Source: Marasmius tenuissimus (taxonomy: Eukaryota > Basidiomycota > Agaricomycetes > Agaricales > Marasmiaceae). Taken from it: DNA of 64,000 bases. The stretch spans positions 3,224,001 to 3,288,000 of the forward strand of contig JAQOTA010000050.1 of assembly GCA_029532415.1 (NCBI GenBank). Direction: 5' to 3'. Both the position numbers and the translations under genes were made by a program. The notes under the pieces are model-generated. The model was not told the DNA's origin. It was given only the letters and a program-made list of their open reading frames with translations, and ran no database searches. Positions 9,359 to 21,392 of this stretch are shown piece after piece; position 1 is the first letter of the stretch; each line of letters starts with the position of its first letter.

Positions 9359-10273
9359 CTAAGCATACGCCACGGACATTAACCAACCCTTCTTGAGCGT
9401 GAAGCCATCGAGCGCCTGTTTCGCAACAGCAGCAAATTCGGCGGTCTGGAAGTCGACATGTGCCATTTTGACCTTGGTTCCATCTGGGTTCGGGTTTGGT
9501 GCTGGAGAGACATGGGTGCCCTTGAGCCCTTGGTATCTGAAGGAAGTTGAGACCATTAAAGTGAAGCTCATGGCGAGATTTTTGCAGACTCACTGTTGGA
9601 ATAGGACCTCGAGAACGTTGTCCGTTACTTCTTCCGGTAAGTTTGTGCAAAGTAATCGGGTAGACGGGTGGGGGCCAGAGGCTATGAAACCAAACATACC
9701 AGGTGACGTGAGGAAATGATGAATAGAAAGATCAAACGCACTAGAGTTTTGGGCAGGTGGCTCGTCGTCATCGTCAATCTCCATCTCCTCATCATCTGAA
9801 TCTCCTTTCTCTTTCTTCTGTTGCGGCTGGTCATCCGCGTCGTCGTCGTCTCTGGCCCTCTTTTTGTCGGTTCCATTTTGTCGCCCGATAAGAGCGCTAG
9901 CGTTCGCAGAGTTGGGAGCCACAAAGCTGGGATCTTCTCGTCGACTTGTCGCGTAAGATTTTGTTTTCGCGTAGTCGATGTGCTGAAGAAGAGTTAGAAT
10001 GTGAGTGCATAACCTTCCAAAGTAACTCACGAGAGGTTTATCGTAGAAAAGCATGCCCTCACATGCTCTCATGGCCGATGTTGCGCCTGCAAGATCTGTG
10101 AAGACGAGAAATGCCTGTCCTCTCATTTTGGTGCTCTTCGAGGCGACGATATCTATGACCCTCCCATAGGTGGTAAACAATGCGAGTAGCTGGGATCGGA
10201 GCTCATCCTTGTTGACCTTGTCGTTGAGATTATTTATGTAGAGGGTATTGTTGGGCTGGTTGGAAGAAGACAT
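9359..10273 (-). CDS. U1A/U2B''-type snRNP protein, two RRMs
   Basis: Spliceosomal RNA-binding protein. RRM1 begins at once (NTLYINNLNDKVNKDELRS, then RNP1 as RGQAFLVF) in the style of U1A and U2B'', which bind stem-loops of U1 or U2 snRNA. After RRM1 comes a charged linker with acidic and Lys/Arg stretches (RARDDDDADD, then EMEIDDDDEP), then a second, weaker RRM (LLCTNLPEEVTDNVLEVLFQQ across a splice, then VKMAHVDF and ALDGFTLKKGW). Introns as read: 9983-10030, one at about 9683-9742, and one at about 9540-9597. The 60-base middle intron is open in frame, so a 20-residue longer isoform is possible. Whether it is the U1 or U2 protein cannot be told here. Confidence 0.85.
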
Positions 10274-10484
10274 GAAAGCCAGAAAATGGAAAAGGTTCCC
10301 ACGGGGAAAGAATTGGATATTGTCGAACGACCCGACGCGACAACGCGCCTAGGCAAAAATTCTAGTTCAAACTGCCAGCAGGATTCGGAGCGGCAAGGTG
10401 CACGTTCCCTCCCACCACCAGGTTCTGCCCCAACCATCACATTTTTTTTTCTTCGTTTCTTTTTCCCTCCCTGTCGCTCTCTAT
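10274..10484. promoter_or_regulatory. Divergent promoter, U1A-like gene / ceramide synthase
   Basis: 211 bases between opposed start codons. It contains a T-rich/CT-rich tract (10440-10478) just before the ceramide synthase ATG, a common feature of fungal promoters. Confidence 0.45.
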
Positions 10485-11795
10485 ATGACCTCTTTCAACG
10501 CTTCGGAATGGCTGCATCCCCACCTCCTCCCGTTTTTTACCCTGTCCTACCCAACAGATCCTCCCAAAAACCCTGATTCATTTCCAAACTCTCACTATTA
10601 TGGGACTGGGCTTAAGGACCTATGCATGATTGTCACCATCATAGCGGTCTTTGCTATCCTGCGAGACGTCTTTCGCCTCTGCGTTTTTGAACCGTTTGCG
10701 CGATGGAAGTTGTACAGGGACCTGCGGCACAAGAACTCGAGCCATAAGATGAACGGCAATGGCAAGGCTAACGGGAACGGTTATCAGAACGGCAATGGAC
10801 ACGCCGTCAATCCCACAAAAAAGGAACGAAGAAAGATTCAGCACAGTGTTCTCCGCTTTGCGGAGCAGGGCTGGTCGATGGTTTACTACCCTCTACAATG
10901 GGCATTTGGTTTGGTACGTGCTCCTCCTTGGTAGTCTGTCTCGTGTATCCTTCTGCTAACTTGTAACCTCACCTCCAGTATGTGAATACCGAACTCCCCA
11001 CTAGATTATTCGATCCCACCTACTTGTGGATTAATTATCCTCATGCCACCCTCGCTGGCCCCGTCAAATTATACTACCTTACTCAAACCGCGTTCTACAC
11101 TCACCAAATACTAATTCTCAACGCTGAAGCTCCTCGTAAGGACCACTATCAGATGATGACCCACCATGTCATTACAGTGTTCTTAATGAGCGGAAGCTAT
11201 TACTATAACTTCACGCGAGTCGGCTGTTTAATCATGGTCTTGATGGACTGGTGCGATATCTTCCTTCCTGTGAGTCTCTTTCGATTTCAAGAACGTCTTA
11301 TTTGTCCTAACTATTCGTTCTAGATGGCGAAGATGCTTCGGTACCTCTCCCTTCCTGCCATCTACTCCGACGCCACCTTTGGGTTGTTTGTCGTTTCCTG
11401 GTTTGTCACTCGACATGTCCTGTTCGTGATACCCATATACTCTGCAATATTCGACGTGCCCCGACTCCTTGAATTCGATTGGATTCCTGAGACTGGTTAT
11501 TACCTGAGCAAGGGATCCCATTACATATTCATTTTGTGTTTGCTCGCGATAGAGGTATGTTTGTATCCTCTCTCAAATCCAGCTGGTTCTAATGTTATCC
11601 ATAGGTCATGCAGATCCTCTGGTTTGTCATGATGGTCCGCATCGCATGGAGGGTGTTGACCTCGGGCGAGGCAGCTTCGGACGATAGAAGTGAGGACGAG
11701 GACGACGGGTAAGTGTTCTACGACCTTGACTGCGCAGCTGCGAGCCTCATACTGTTCACAGTACCACCACCGGAACCGACGAAAAAGAGGATTAG
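10485..11795 (+). CDS. Ceramide synthase (LAG1/LAC1 family, TLC domain)
   Basis: ER membrane acyltransferase that joins fatty acyl-CoA to a sphingoid base to make ceramide. Several membrane segments are visible (around MIVTIIAVFAILRDVF, VITVFLMSGSYYY, FGLFVVSWFVTRHVLF, QILWFVMMVRIAW). The Lag1 motif is complete: MMTHHVITVFL with the catalytic His pair, then FTRVGCLIMVLMDWCDIFLP. Between the first segment and the TLC domain is a Gly/Asn-rich stretch (NGNGKANGNGYQNGNG). The C-terminus is very acidic (DDRSEDEDDG), as in many fungal members. Introns begin at 10914, about 11270, about 11554 and about 11709; the stop TAG is at 11793-11795. It could be the LAG1 or LAC1 paralogue. Confidence 0.9.
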
Positions 11796-12187
11796 ATTTA
11801 GATACCCTTTTGCTGGACAATTGTCATTAATAAAAAACTCCTGGACACATTATCTAGACTTTTGTATGCTTGGCGCCCAGGGATAGCGTTGATCGCGGAG
11901 ACACTCCCTGCCCAGACAATATCGAGTGGTACTTAGCAGACAATCAGGAACTTCTGCGCACGTAGTAGACTAGTAGAACTTCGCTAGCCGCGCGCACCGG
12001 CAGTTCTGGGGTAGATGTCACGTCACATAAGTGACATACGTGAATGAACGCGTGACCGGACTTGCCTTATCGGGGGAATCTTGACCTCATACACTCATCT
12101 CCCCACCGCGCTGCGCTCTTTCGACTCACACTTAATCGTCGCCGGTGTACACGACACTCGTTATATCTTGCGCAAACCCACTCGCAG
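11796..12187. other. Interval between ceramide synthase and SNF7
   Basis: Holds the ceramide synthase 3' flank and the SNF7 promoter. The short inverted run GTCACGTCACATAAGTGACATACGTG near 12017-12042 is the only structure noticed; nothing coding. Confidence 0.4.
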
Positions 12188-13061
12188 ATGATGGCCAGCT
12201 TTATGAGTATGTTTGGGGGGAAGAGGGACCCGAAGCAGTCGGCAAGGGATGCAATTGTGACATTGCGACAGCAGCTGCAAATGATAGAGAAGAAGGAGGA
12301 GTATCTGCAGAAGAAGATCGACGAGGAGCTTGCTAAAGCCAAGACGAACGCAGTATCGAATAAGGCTGGTATGTACATGAACCCCGCATGTTCCGCCTTT
12401 CGATTATTCTAACGTCAGACTTCGCTGTGGACAGTCGCTACATCGGCCCTTAGACGGAAGAAGGCCCATGAGAAGGAACTGGATAATCTAGCAGGGACTC
12501 GGTTACAGTTGGAGATGCAAGTGAACACGCTCGAGTCCGCGAATCTCAACGCCGAGACTATGCAAGCTATGAAGAAGGCAGCAGATGCCCTGAAGGTTAT
12601 ACATGGGAATATGTTCGTCTATCTGTCGATTTTGACTCCTCTCTTCGCCTACTGAACTGCCATTTCAGGACCGTCGACAAGGTGGATGCTACCATGGACT
12701 CTGTACGAGAACAGAAGGCGGTCGCGGACGAGATCGCAGACATTATACGTGGGCCCTTGGAACTGGAAGATGCGGTATGACACATCCTACTCGCGATCAC
12801 TGAATGAATGCTGAACCACCTCTGTAGGATGAATTACAGGACGAGCTGGACGGACTTGAACAAGAGGTGTTGAACGAGAGATTAGCTGGGGCGGAGCATG
12901 TCCCGATCCACAAGCCTGACACCGTTCGAGCAGAGCCGAGTGAGTCGCACTCCGTTTCCAAACAAACCTCTCCTGATCATTTTTCAGGTCGACGCGCGGT
13001 CGTTCTCGAAGATGAAGAAGAAGCTGAACTCAAGCAGCTTCAAGCGTCCATGGCGATGTGA
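12188..13061 (+). CDS. SNF7: ESCRT-III subunit SNF7/VPS32
   Basis: Core filament-forming subunit of ESCRT-III, which acts on endosomal membranes in multivesicular body formation. The N-terminal amphipathic, basic start (MASFMSMFGGKRDPKQSARD) and the long alpha1/alpha2 coiled hairpin (LRQQLQMIEKKEEYLQKKID, then RRKKAHEKELDNLAGTRL) are clear. They are followed by the acidic second half and a C-terminal MIM-like tail (EEAELKQLQASMAM). About 220 residues over five exons, as usual. Two adjacent ATGs (12188 and 12191); a third in-frame ATG follows at MSMFGG. It converges on the NEM1-like gene with 280 bases between the stops. Confidence 0.92.
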
Positions 13062-13341
13062 TGTTCTAGATTATTAGGCGTTGGTTGTTTTGTTATCTAT
13101 CCATTTCTTTCGGTCGTCTCGCATATCCGCAATGTATAATTTTATCTTGTGTCAATAATTACTACCCCGCACCTCTGTTTGGGTGCACATCAGCGAGGTG
13201 GACTCCGAGCCTAGCCTGTTTCACGCGTGGTAGGTAAGAACTGTAATGCACTGGTATCGTTATTGCTATGATCGACTAAGTTATAATAAGTATGCAAGGA
13301 CCGTTACCCAAGGAAAAAGAATAGAATACGATAGCAGGACA

Positions 13342-14729
13342 TCAAGAAGAATGGGCTCCTGCTATCCGAAGACCTAGCACCCTTCGGACATCAGAAGTGA
13401 AGCGCAATGAGTCCAGAACTGGAAGCAAGTCTAACAGCGCCTCGTCTGACGGGTCGTGTGTCCATCCCTCAATCGGTATCCCGTTTGCTACAGGTCGAGA
13501 TCATGAACTCCGTAATAGGCAGAGAGGCCGTGAACAACAAACCTTCGTTGACCTTGTAGCTCACAGGGGAGTTATCCACGAGACACACCCTCGCAAGGTC
13601 GGGTTCGATTATGGTGAGATCTTTCGTGTAAGAACCGTTGGGCATTAGAGTACAAGACTGGGCAAGACGGTAGTGAGAACTCAACGAAAGTTCCATAGTT
13701 ACGAGTGACACTTACATCTCTGAACAGCCGGTTCCCGAGTATCCCTCGTCCGGCGTCCAGCCAATCAATAACGGGGTCTGCATACTCCTTCATCGACGCG
13801 GTGAATATGACCAGTGTGTACCAGCCGGAAACCTGGGACCAGGGTGGTGGGTGAGTTTGCGATCGACGAAAGTAGAAGGAAATTGGAGTACGCACTGTCC
13901 GTAAGAAGAAATCCACAAACGGCCGCTTGTATACGTGGTAACAGGTGCTTCGACCACCCAGAACTACCTCCACTACGTGACCAGCGCCAGCTTTCCTGCT
14001 ACCAAACGCCCTCAGACCGAACAAGCCTGTGCTACCTGTGTAGTGCGGGATGGGTCTCGAAGTGGAATGTATGAGAGTTTCATCTAGATCAAGGACTAAT
14101 GTTTTCTGGAAAAGGAAAGGAGATTTCCGGGTTGTCAGCGTTGGAGTAGCAGAACGCGGTGTACTCGAGGTGGATTCGTCCGCGCGACTGGGGGGTGGTG
14201 ATAAAGATATTGCTGGAGGTACCGATGTCCTACGATTCGCTGCCAACGACGTTGAGGGTATAGTAATGACTGCTTCGTCGTCTGTGCTTTCCTCGACGAC
14301 TAGAATTCTCTTCTCATCCATTGAAGAGACATCGTCTTTCACAGCTGGCCGGCAGTTGGTGATCAACGATGCCCATGCCCGACGAAACGTTTCCCAAGCC
14401 CATGCCAGCACTCGAATGAGATATATTCGCCCGATTATAGAGTCCGAACGCGATTTGGGTAAGATTTGGGACTCTGAGGATAATGACGAGGCCTTCGAAG
14501 TTGAGGCCACCCTCGCTGGCGAATTCTGAACATCCAACGACGAGAATGAGCTCCTTCGTTTACGATGATACGAGTGGGACGTCGAGAGTGGAGAGAATAA
14601 GCTCGTTGACCAGGTCTTGACTCGTTTCAGAGGCGGATCTGGTGGATGTTCCGAAGATGGGGTGGACGGCGGAGTTTTTGAAGAGGCAAGGACATCAAAT
14701 TGTCGGGAGAGATATGTCAGAGAATTCAT
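13342..14729 (-). CDS. NEM1/CTDNEP1-like nuclear-envelope phosphatase
   Basis: HAD-type serine/threonine phosphatase of the NIF/FCP family. The DxDxT catalytic motif is in [13 protein letters not shown]. The rest follows Dullard/Nem1 order: [59 protein letters not shown], and the end [20 protein letters not shown] then [12 protein letters not shown]. Nem1 with Spo7 activates lipin (phosphatidate phosphatase) at the nuclear envelope/ER, which fits a hydrophobic segment near residues 97-122 ([15 protein letters not shown]). The N-terminal third is Ser/Pro-rich. I chose the start [10 protein letters not shown] at 14729; the frame stays open upstream but looks non-coding. The introns before SGWY, before SCTL and before ANGIPIEG were deduced by continuity. 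Confidence 0.85.
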
Positions 14730-15065
14730 TCTCTGTCGCCAGGAAGCCTCGACAGCGGAATAATGAGAGTTAAGAGGAAAGAACGAGGCGGTAGTGAGAT
14801 CAACAGTACAAGTAATGGCAGCGTATTGGCACACACCCCAATGGCAGCGGCTACTGCACCTTCCAAATGGCGTAAGCTCAATGATTCCCTGGGGTAAGTA
14901 CTTACCCTCAGTACTTTCTGTCTTCCAAGCTCGTACCACTTTTCAAAGAGTCAAGATTGCCAAATAATGTAAGCACCTATAAACATATTATTGCATGGAA
15001 TAAAGTACAGTAGAGGAGTTACTTGAGTAAAAGTGATATTCAAAGTCCTAAATCAATGCGCCATC
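14730..15065. other. Interval upstream of NEM1-like gene
   Basis: Promoter region of the NEM1-like gene and 3' flank of the next minus-strand gene. No separate gene recognised. Confidence 0.4.
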
Positions 15066-17798
15066 TTAGAAAGAAATGGAATTGAGATCCTCGATCTTTC
15101 GCTTCTGCTGTGCAGTACTGGAAAGACAGTCACATCCTCTCATGAATTCTTCCCAATCCTGGTCTGAAGAAATGTCCCGGCAGGTCGTCTGTACCGACCG
15201 TTCAATGGCAATATCCGGAGACAAATGTTGTCCGACATACCTGACAAACCGCGGTCTTTTGATTGGCTTCCAGGTCCAGGACACTCTCGGTGATAGCACC
15301 GACGGGGTTTTCTGACCCAGAGACCATGATGTTTTCCACATTCTGCCTAACATTGGAGCTGGACCGTAACAGGAAGGTGTCGTTCCCGTATTTCAGCATG
15401 AGGGGGGTCTCTGGCTGGTGAGACACAGGGTCCGACGAGCGCAGGCTGCAGCAACGAGTCAGACACCAAACGCCGAAGTACAGAAAGCTCGCTTACAAGG
15501 AGTCGATGGCTTCTGCGTAACTCCGTAGCTCTTCGGGCCATTCCACATCCGTCGCTTGAGAAAACTCAAACGTGATGAAACGTACGTCCATAGGACTGCC
15601 AAACTCCGTGTTAGCGATCGCAAACGGTGAAATGAAAAGGCAAAGCTCACCGGTCTGGGAGCATCAGGTCGATCACCGCTTCGTTTCCAACCGAACATGT
15701 GCGCTGGAACGAGTGCAGGGTCTGTTCTTCAACCGAATCCAGCCCCGCCCCGCCATCCTCCGAGTCTGACGATTTGGGCCCCGTCTGCGTAGCAGGTCTT
15801 GGAGCTGAAAGCACCATTTCAAACTTTAGCACCTTTGAGATGTGGTTATCGTCGTTGGAGGTCTTCGCAGGGAGCGCTTGGTACTCCAGGCGATGGAGAA
15901 TCTTGCGGTTCCAGGGCGGAGAGCCCAATAAAATCGTCGGCAAGCTGGTATAACGATGAGTTGTCAACCCCAGTCGACATGGACATATTTCTCACCTGGA
16001 CGCAAAGATGTGCTTCGCGGGGTGGTTATCCATCCATTTTGTGGCCTTTGATAATGGCCAAGAGCCCTTGAGTGGGGGTATCATTGATGCCTGTAGTGAA
16101 GGAAGCAGCAGGTGTCCCATGCTATATGAAGATACATATATGAGATGAAGCACAGACATAACCGAAATGAGGGCCCACATTGCGGTGACTTCTCGCTGAC
16201 ACTTTGGGTCGTGTGTGAAGGACTTTTGGACCAGCTCCCGGATATCCACGTCTTTTCTGCAAGAAGCAACGCATTTTCCGTGAGTCTTTGTGTCTTCCTT
16301 CTCCACATTCAAGCACATACTCCTGTAGGTTGATAACGCGTCCGTGTCCCTGCCTAAGGCCACCGGTCTTAGTGACGTCCTCCGTGGCCTCTACTCCGAG
16401 CCATTCGCCAACCTTCCGTAGTCTGAAAGTACTTTTCGCGTCTAATAACCAGGGTATAGTCCGACTCGATAGGAAAGGGTACAGTGCATAACTGTGCGGG
16501 AACATAGATATCGGAATCGGGGTTGAACTGGTGGCGCCGGACGGAATGTGTGTAAGGATCGAAGGATGAGGGACTGAATTGGACGTCTAGATTTATCATG
16601 AGCCGGTCGAAGAGCGTCAGGATGACATGAATCTTACCAGGCAGGAAGCTTGTGTTGCAAGCCTTTTCGCGACAAAAGCGGACCGAGGATTGCTTCGTTT
16701 GTAGGATATTCGTATCTGCGAGATATTAAGGATAGGGCGTAGCCAAAAGCTGTCTGAACGAACCTCTTGTGATCGGAAGTTTTCGGCGAAAGCCCCAGAT
16801 ATACGAGATACGCGTTGAAGAAGGCTGGTATTAATAGGCTCATTTGTTGGAAGTATGAGAGTATCTTCGTCAATTTCCTGCGGAAACGATCACGATCACG
16901 ATTAAAACGAGTTAGGCGACCAAAAATTCAACGCTCACTTCTTTCAATGCCGATATATGAGACCTTAGATGTTCCAACGCTCCTCGGACCCCTTCCACCT
17001 TCAGACCCAGAGGATTTGAAGAGAAAGTTACATGGACATTGTATTCTCTAGATAACGCGAGGAGATCCGATCCATCTAGAAAGCGATATGAGCCATGTCG
17101 TGGACAAGAAGCCTGAAGGACCCGGACCTTTTCCCAAGAACAGGAAGGACTGGGGAGGGTTCAGACCAAAGACTGAACAAGGAGTTGTGAGTATCAGTCT
17201 TATGGAATCGGTCTCAGAAAGAGCACGCACATTCATCTTCGACCTCACTCCAATCTCGACGACGCTTCTGTGCCTCAGTTAACGAAGGCCAGCCCCACGC
17301 CTGCTCTATAATGTGGACCGCATAGGCAGGTTTAGTCTGTCGCTTGGGGGGCCGAGAAAGACTGAACAAATCCACAAAATGTATGAGCTGTTTCCTATTG
17401 AAAGCTTGCTGGATCCTGTCGAGCAACTGGTTGTATTCGACCTCGTATTCGGGAGTGCTGGGGTTGGAATGTTTATTGGGCCTGAGCCGCGTCAAATCCT
17501 CCAGAGTGACAAGGTCTTTACTCGCAGCTATCTCGGCGAGATACTCTTCAACTTTGGTCTCCTCCAAGAGATTCTTCGTGGGTGCCTTGGGCGCACGTTT
17601 GGTTTTCTTCGCTTTGGAAGGCGATATTATATTGTCGGGAGGTGAGGGAGCTTCAATTGACTGTGGGGACGAGTTGCTATCAGATTCGGAGGGTGGTGAG
17701 CTTTTGGCGAATGCTGCCTGTGCTGAGTATAACCTCTGGACCCGGAAGGAAAGACATGACGGGCAAACACGACGTTTGAGAATGGAAGCAAGTGACAT
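15066..17798 (-). CDS. Mitochondrial SLS1-like protein
   Basis: Long, intron-rich gene. The product begins MSLASILKRRVCPSCLSFRV, a basic, hydroxylated start typical of a mitochondrial presequence, then a Ser/Pro/Lys-rich linker and a helical region (EEYLAEIAASKDLVTLEDL, LLDRIQQAFNRKQLIHFV, YAVHIIEQAWGWPSLTEAQ). It continues with FLFLGKDGS-type and SNPLGLKVEGVRG-type stretches that resemble the N-terminal RNA-binding-like part of the fungal Sls1 family, inner-membrane proteins linking mitochondrial transcription and translation. The C-terminal two thirds carry no familiar motif. A frame starting earlier (17867) is possible. The last splice joins the codons for AVCQ to TTCRDISSDQDWEE and ends at 15066. 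Family membership is from remembered similarity and is only moderately sure; gene reality is well supported. Confidence 0.5.
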
Positions 17799-18011
17799 GA
17801 GAGCCAAAGGTCCGCGGGCAGAATTTTTGTCGATCCCACGTGGCCACCAGCGCTTGAAACCAAGCATACTTAGAAACGCTCAGAAATGGGGCGCCACTGG
17901 TGGGCAAATCTTTTTCTCTGCTGTGCGTAGTAGGAGCATATTGAGGTACGTTAGATACTGTATCGTAAGAGGATATAATGTAGTCATTGGCTTTTCCCTC
18001 CTTCAGGAGGA

Positions 18012-20085
18012 CTATGTAAGATATCTGAATCCTCTAGCCAGTTCGCCTGTGCCTTGCTTCTCGGAGTCGCGCTCCTCCGCTTCCATCTTCTTGTTCAAGG
18101 ACGTCAAGTGAAGCTTCATAACAAAGGCCATGATGATCGCAACTCCGGCGGTGGATATACAGATAGCGTAGGAGTATCTGTAGGTTGGGTCCCACATCTT
18201 CGGCCAAACATATCTGAACGAAGCATGAACAAAATAAGGAGAATATAGTGATACGACGACTCACGATCCAGCAACATTTCCGAGCTGCGAGAACGCGTTG
18301 ATGAAGGCAAGCGCCACAGCGCGCTTTGATGGCGGTCGAATGAACGTGTTACTGATCCACGCGAGGAGAACAATGAAACCAGCATATGCTTGCGCCATCA
18401 AGAACCTAAGAAGGAGTTAACTGTGTATTTCTACCAGGTATAAGGAATTAGGTGGACTCACAGTGCGATGTATCTTGCCGCAGTGTTCATGGTACTGATA
18501 GCAATGACGAACCCAACGATGCCGAAGGCATAGGGGATGGCGATATGCCAGAATCTCTCTCCGGTTTTGTCAGAATGGCTGCAATATTACATTTAGCGGT
18601 GGGGTTTCAGTGGGCGGTAAAAAGACGCACCGAGATACGATGAACGCCACGATCGTGGCAAAGGCCCATGGAGGAGCACACAACAAGAGACTGACCGTCT
18701 TGGGGTACCCCAGGGTGTCGGTCAAGGTGGGGAAGAACGCGTTGAATGACAAAGCGACGACAATCGAGGTCAACGTGAACGCATACCACCAGACTTTCCA
18801 GTCTGTGAAGCATAGCCAAAGTCCTTGAAGACGGCCACCCGTCTCCGTCTCTCCAGCATCACCGACTCCAGCGTCCTCCTCCATCCGTTGCATGGCCAGC
18901 TTGCGCTCGAGCGGTGACAGCCACCTGGTAGTTTCCGGAAAATCCGGAAGAATAAACATAGCGGCGATGGCTACCGCCATGGTGACTCCACCCTCAATGT
19001 AGAAAAGCCACCTACCCTACAGTGTTAGTGACGATTTGTCAAAGAGAACCCGAATATCTCACCTCCACGCAGCATGCCCGAGCTGGGTGCCCATGCTCAG
19101 AATGCCCGAAGCGATCAGGTTGCCTGGAAGATAGTACCGGAAGGTCATGAAATTAGGAATTATGAAAGAGGGTGCGCCAAGAAGACATACCGAAGGCATT
19201 GGAAATGAGATTACCACAAGCGAGGATTGCCGTGCGTAAGCCAATTTCGTCTCTTCTGTACCACTAGAGGGTAGTCAGCACCGACTGGATCATCTGCCCA
19301 CTTTCAAGCTGGTGATACTAACCTTGGAAAGAAGGAACAAAGCACCTGGAAAGAAAGCCGCCTCGACAAATCCGAGGAAGAACCTTGTGAGGAGTGCCCC
19401 TACAAAGCTAGACCACAATCGGTACATTTAGAGCGAGAGCTCCGGGTAAGCGGGAAACATACTTGTGCGTGATACCTTTGAACAATTGTTAGGTACCTAG
19501 TTGGTATTGGTGGGAAGAACGGGAGGCTACGCACCGGTCAGAACTGATATAAGTCCCCACAAAAGCATGCACGCCGGGAGATAGAGCGACGGCCTTCCAA
19601 TCCAGTTGAGGAACATATTTCTGCGGGAAGGTCAATGAAACCCTTGACAGCGACAGGTGGACAAACTAACGAGGGTATCTGCATGAGAATATATCCAACG
19701 TAGAGAATCGACAAAAGTGTCGGAAACTCTTGTCCCTTCAAATTCAATTCTTCTTCAAGACCTCTCGATCGTGCAGCCCTAAGCAAGAGAAGTAGCGTGA
19801 ATTGACCTGCCATCCACCGGACTACCTCCAGAACTTACGCAGCGTTGTTCCTGTCAATCTTCAAAGGACATCAGCAGAGAACTTGGTCGAAACGTACGCG
19901 CGACTTACATAGTTGAGGATATAGATGACAATGAGGATACTCATCCTCAGGTCGATCCTCCGCAAGAGTTTCTTCTCCAGCTTTCGTCGGGCCTCAGTTC
20001 CCCCAAATTCAGCATCCCTTTCATCTTCCGTGAAGCCAGGGGAATGGATGGATTCTGCCTTTTTGTCCTCGACAGAGTGGGCCAT
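18012..20085 (-). CDS. MFS permease, Dal5/allantoate-type anion:cation symporter (paralogue 1)
   Basis: Major facilitator superfamily membrane transporter with about 12 membrane segments over many exons. Family marks are the start of the first helix region RRIDLRMSILIVIYILNY leading to the IDRNNA-type motif, the loop LPDFPETTRWLSPLERKLAM, the segment DWKVWWYAFTLTSIVVALSF, and LLCAPPWAFATIVAF. These are typical of fungal allantoate, nicotinate, vitamin and related organic-anion permeases; the substrate cannot be inferred. The start is MAHSVEDKKAES at 20085, an acidic cytosolic N-terminus. The end is ELARGFRYLT at 18014-18012. A clear paralogue lies at 23067 on the other strand. Confidence 0.85.
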
Positions 20086-20482
20086 TGCAAGGACGGTTGG
20101 GGAGAGCAAGGAAGTCCAAATACCGCGCTGCACATGGGTTTAAAAATGGTCGAAAGACTGAATTTGATTGCCGGGATCATCTGGAATCATCAAAGGGGAA
20201 ATGGAGTAACCAGCAGTATGGAGCTGACGCCATGGGGGACTTAGGGACGTAAGGGCGACATATAGATCCGAAATTCCAGCAGCACACGTACCTGTACGGA
20301 GATGGTAGATCGTGTGAGCGCCGAGCCGCGAGCGGTGGCATTGGGTTGAACCAGGTTGAACCATGATGCACATTGCATATGAGGGTGTCACGTGCTGGAC
20401 GCGCTCGTGGTATTTTCGTTTATTTGGCGGTCACTCTCAACGCGCGCAACTCCTATTCGGAGCAGCTTCTCAGTCCATCTCG
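20086..20482. promoter_or_regulatory. Divergent promoter, permease 1 / RING gene 1
   Basis: About 400 bases between opposed start codons. No further element recognised with confidence. Confidence 0.4.
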
Positions 20483-21290
20483 ATGAGCGACAACGAGCTC
20501 ACCATCACCGATTTCATCAACTCCCTCTCCCTACTCAAACCTCACCAGCTCTCCGAAGATGATTTCTGTCCAATATGCTTCATCCCGTTTGCAGACATTC
20601 TCAACGAGCAATCGACTTCGAAGGCTTCTATAATTGGAATTACAAAGCTGGAATCGTGTGGGCACATATTTTGCATGAAAGAGTATGATAGCTTTACCCT
20701 CAGACTGTTGACCAGCTAGCTAAACTCCCCTCCAACAGTCTGGTAGAATGGATTAGGGGAATGGTGCGAACCGCCAATTCTCATACTCATGTCACCATGC
20801 TTACTTCCGGCTCAGCACGGGAATTGTCCTACTTGCCGGCACATATTCTTGGACATACGACCTCCTTCAGACTCAGATGATGAGTCCTCGGATGGTGGGG
20901 AATATGTGCCAAACCCAGATGAAGACGACGACGAGTCCATCTACAACTACGATATCGACACGGACCCCTTGACAGACGCAGATGACCAGGGCAGTGTGGA
21001 CACAGACGGCATGGATCTAGACGAATACAATACCTGGGAAGGCGACATGGGACCCCTGGAAGACGACCTTGGCAATGATACAGACGGCGACTCCTCCGCG
21101 ATACACTCGGAAGAGGCTTTTGGAGAAGTACTTCAGACGGGTGTGTTCAATTGTCATCCATGTGTTGCTGCCTAATTTTGATAGCTTCTACCCGCCAGAT
21201 GACGGAAGTGTATCAATACATGAGGACGAAGTATTAGAGGAGGGCGGCGTCCTTGAGGAGATCCAAGTCGATGACCATGAGCAGAAGTGA
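20483..21290 (+). CDS. RING-finger protein, acidic C-terminus (paralogue 1)
   Basis: Small probable E3 ubiquitin ligase. The RING metal ligands are CPIC, then CGHIFC after a long spacer, then CPTC, spread over three exons: the first ends just after CGHIFCMK, a tiny second encodes LVEWIRGM, and the third starts HGNCPTCRHIF. The remainder is strongly acidic (PNPDEDDDESIYNYDIDTD and on). The last splice (21141 to 21199, donor GTGTGT, acceptor after CCCGCCAG) keeps an acidic frame ending QVDDHEQK; a nearer acceptor would end the protein early. The paralogue at 33315 has the same RING and the same exon borders. Partner and substrate are unknown. Confidence 0.75.
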
Positions 21291-21392
21291 CTGTTTAGCT
21301 CCCAAGTGTAGTTTCTCCCTTTTCAATATCCGGGCGTTCTTGTGTGTACATATCTATTTCTACATTAACCTGTACCCTCATGCTATATCCTA

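Noticed and set aside
12015..12045. Inverted run GTCAC...GTGAC before SNF7
   Set aside because: Short enough to be chance; could be a factor site but nothing supports a specific protein, so it is only mentioned in the interval entry.
13580..13625. tRNA-like T-loop (GGTTCGATTA)
   Set aside because: It is inside the NEM1-like coding region and no matching acceptor or anticodon stem is found around it.
14050..14529. Open frame of 159 codons on the plus strand
   Set aside because: It lies antisense to the first exon of the NEM1-like gene, has no domain signal, and has the composition expected of a shadow of a Ser-rich coding strand.
17344..18111. Open frame of 255 codons on the plus strand
   Set aside because: Antisense to the 5' exon of the SLS1-like gene and its upstream region; no motif and no credible splicing.
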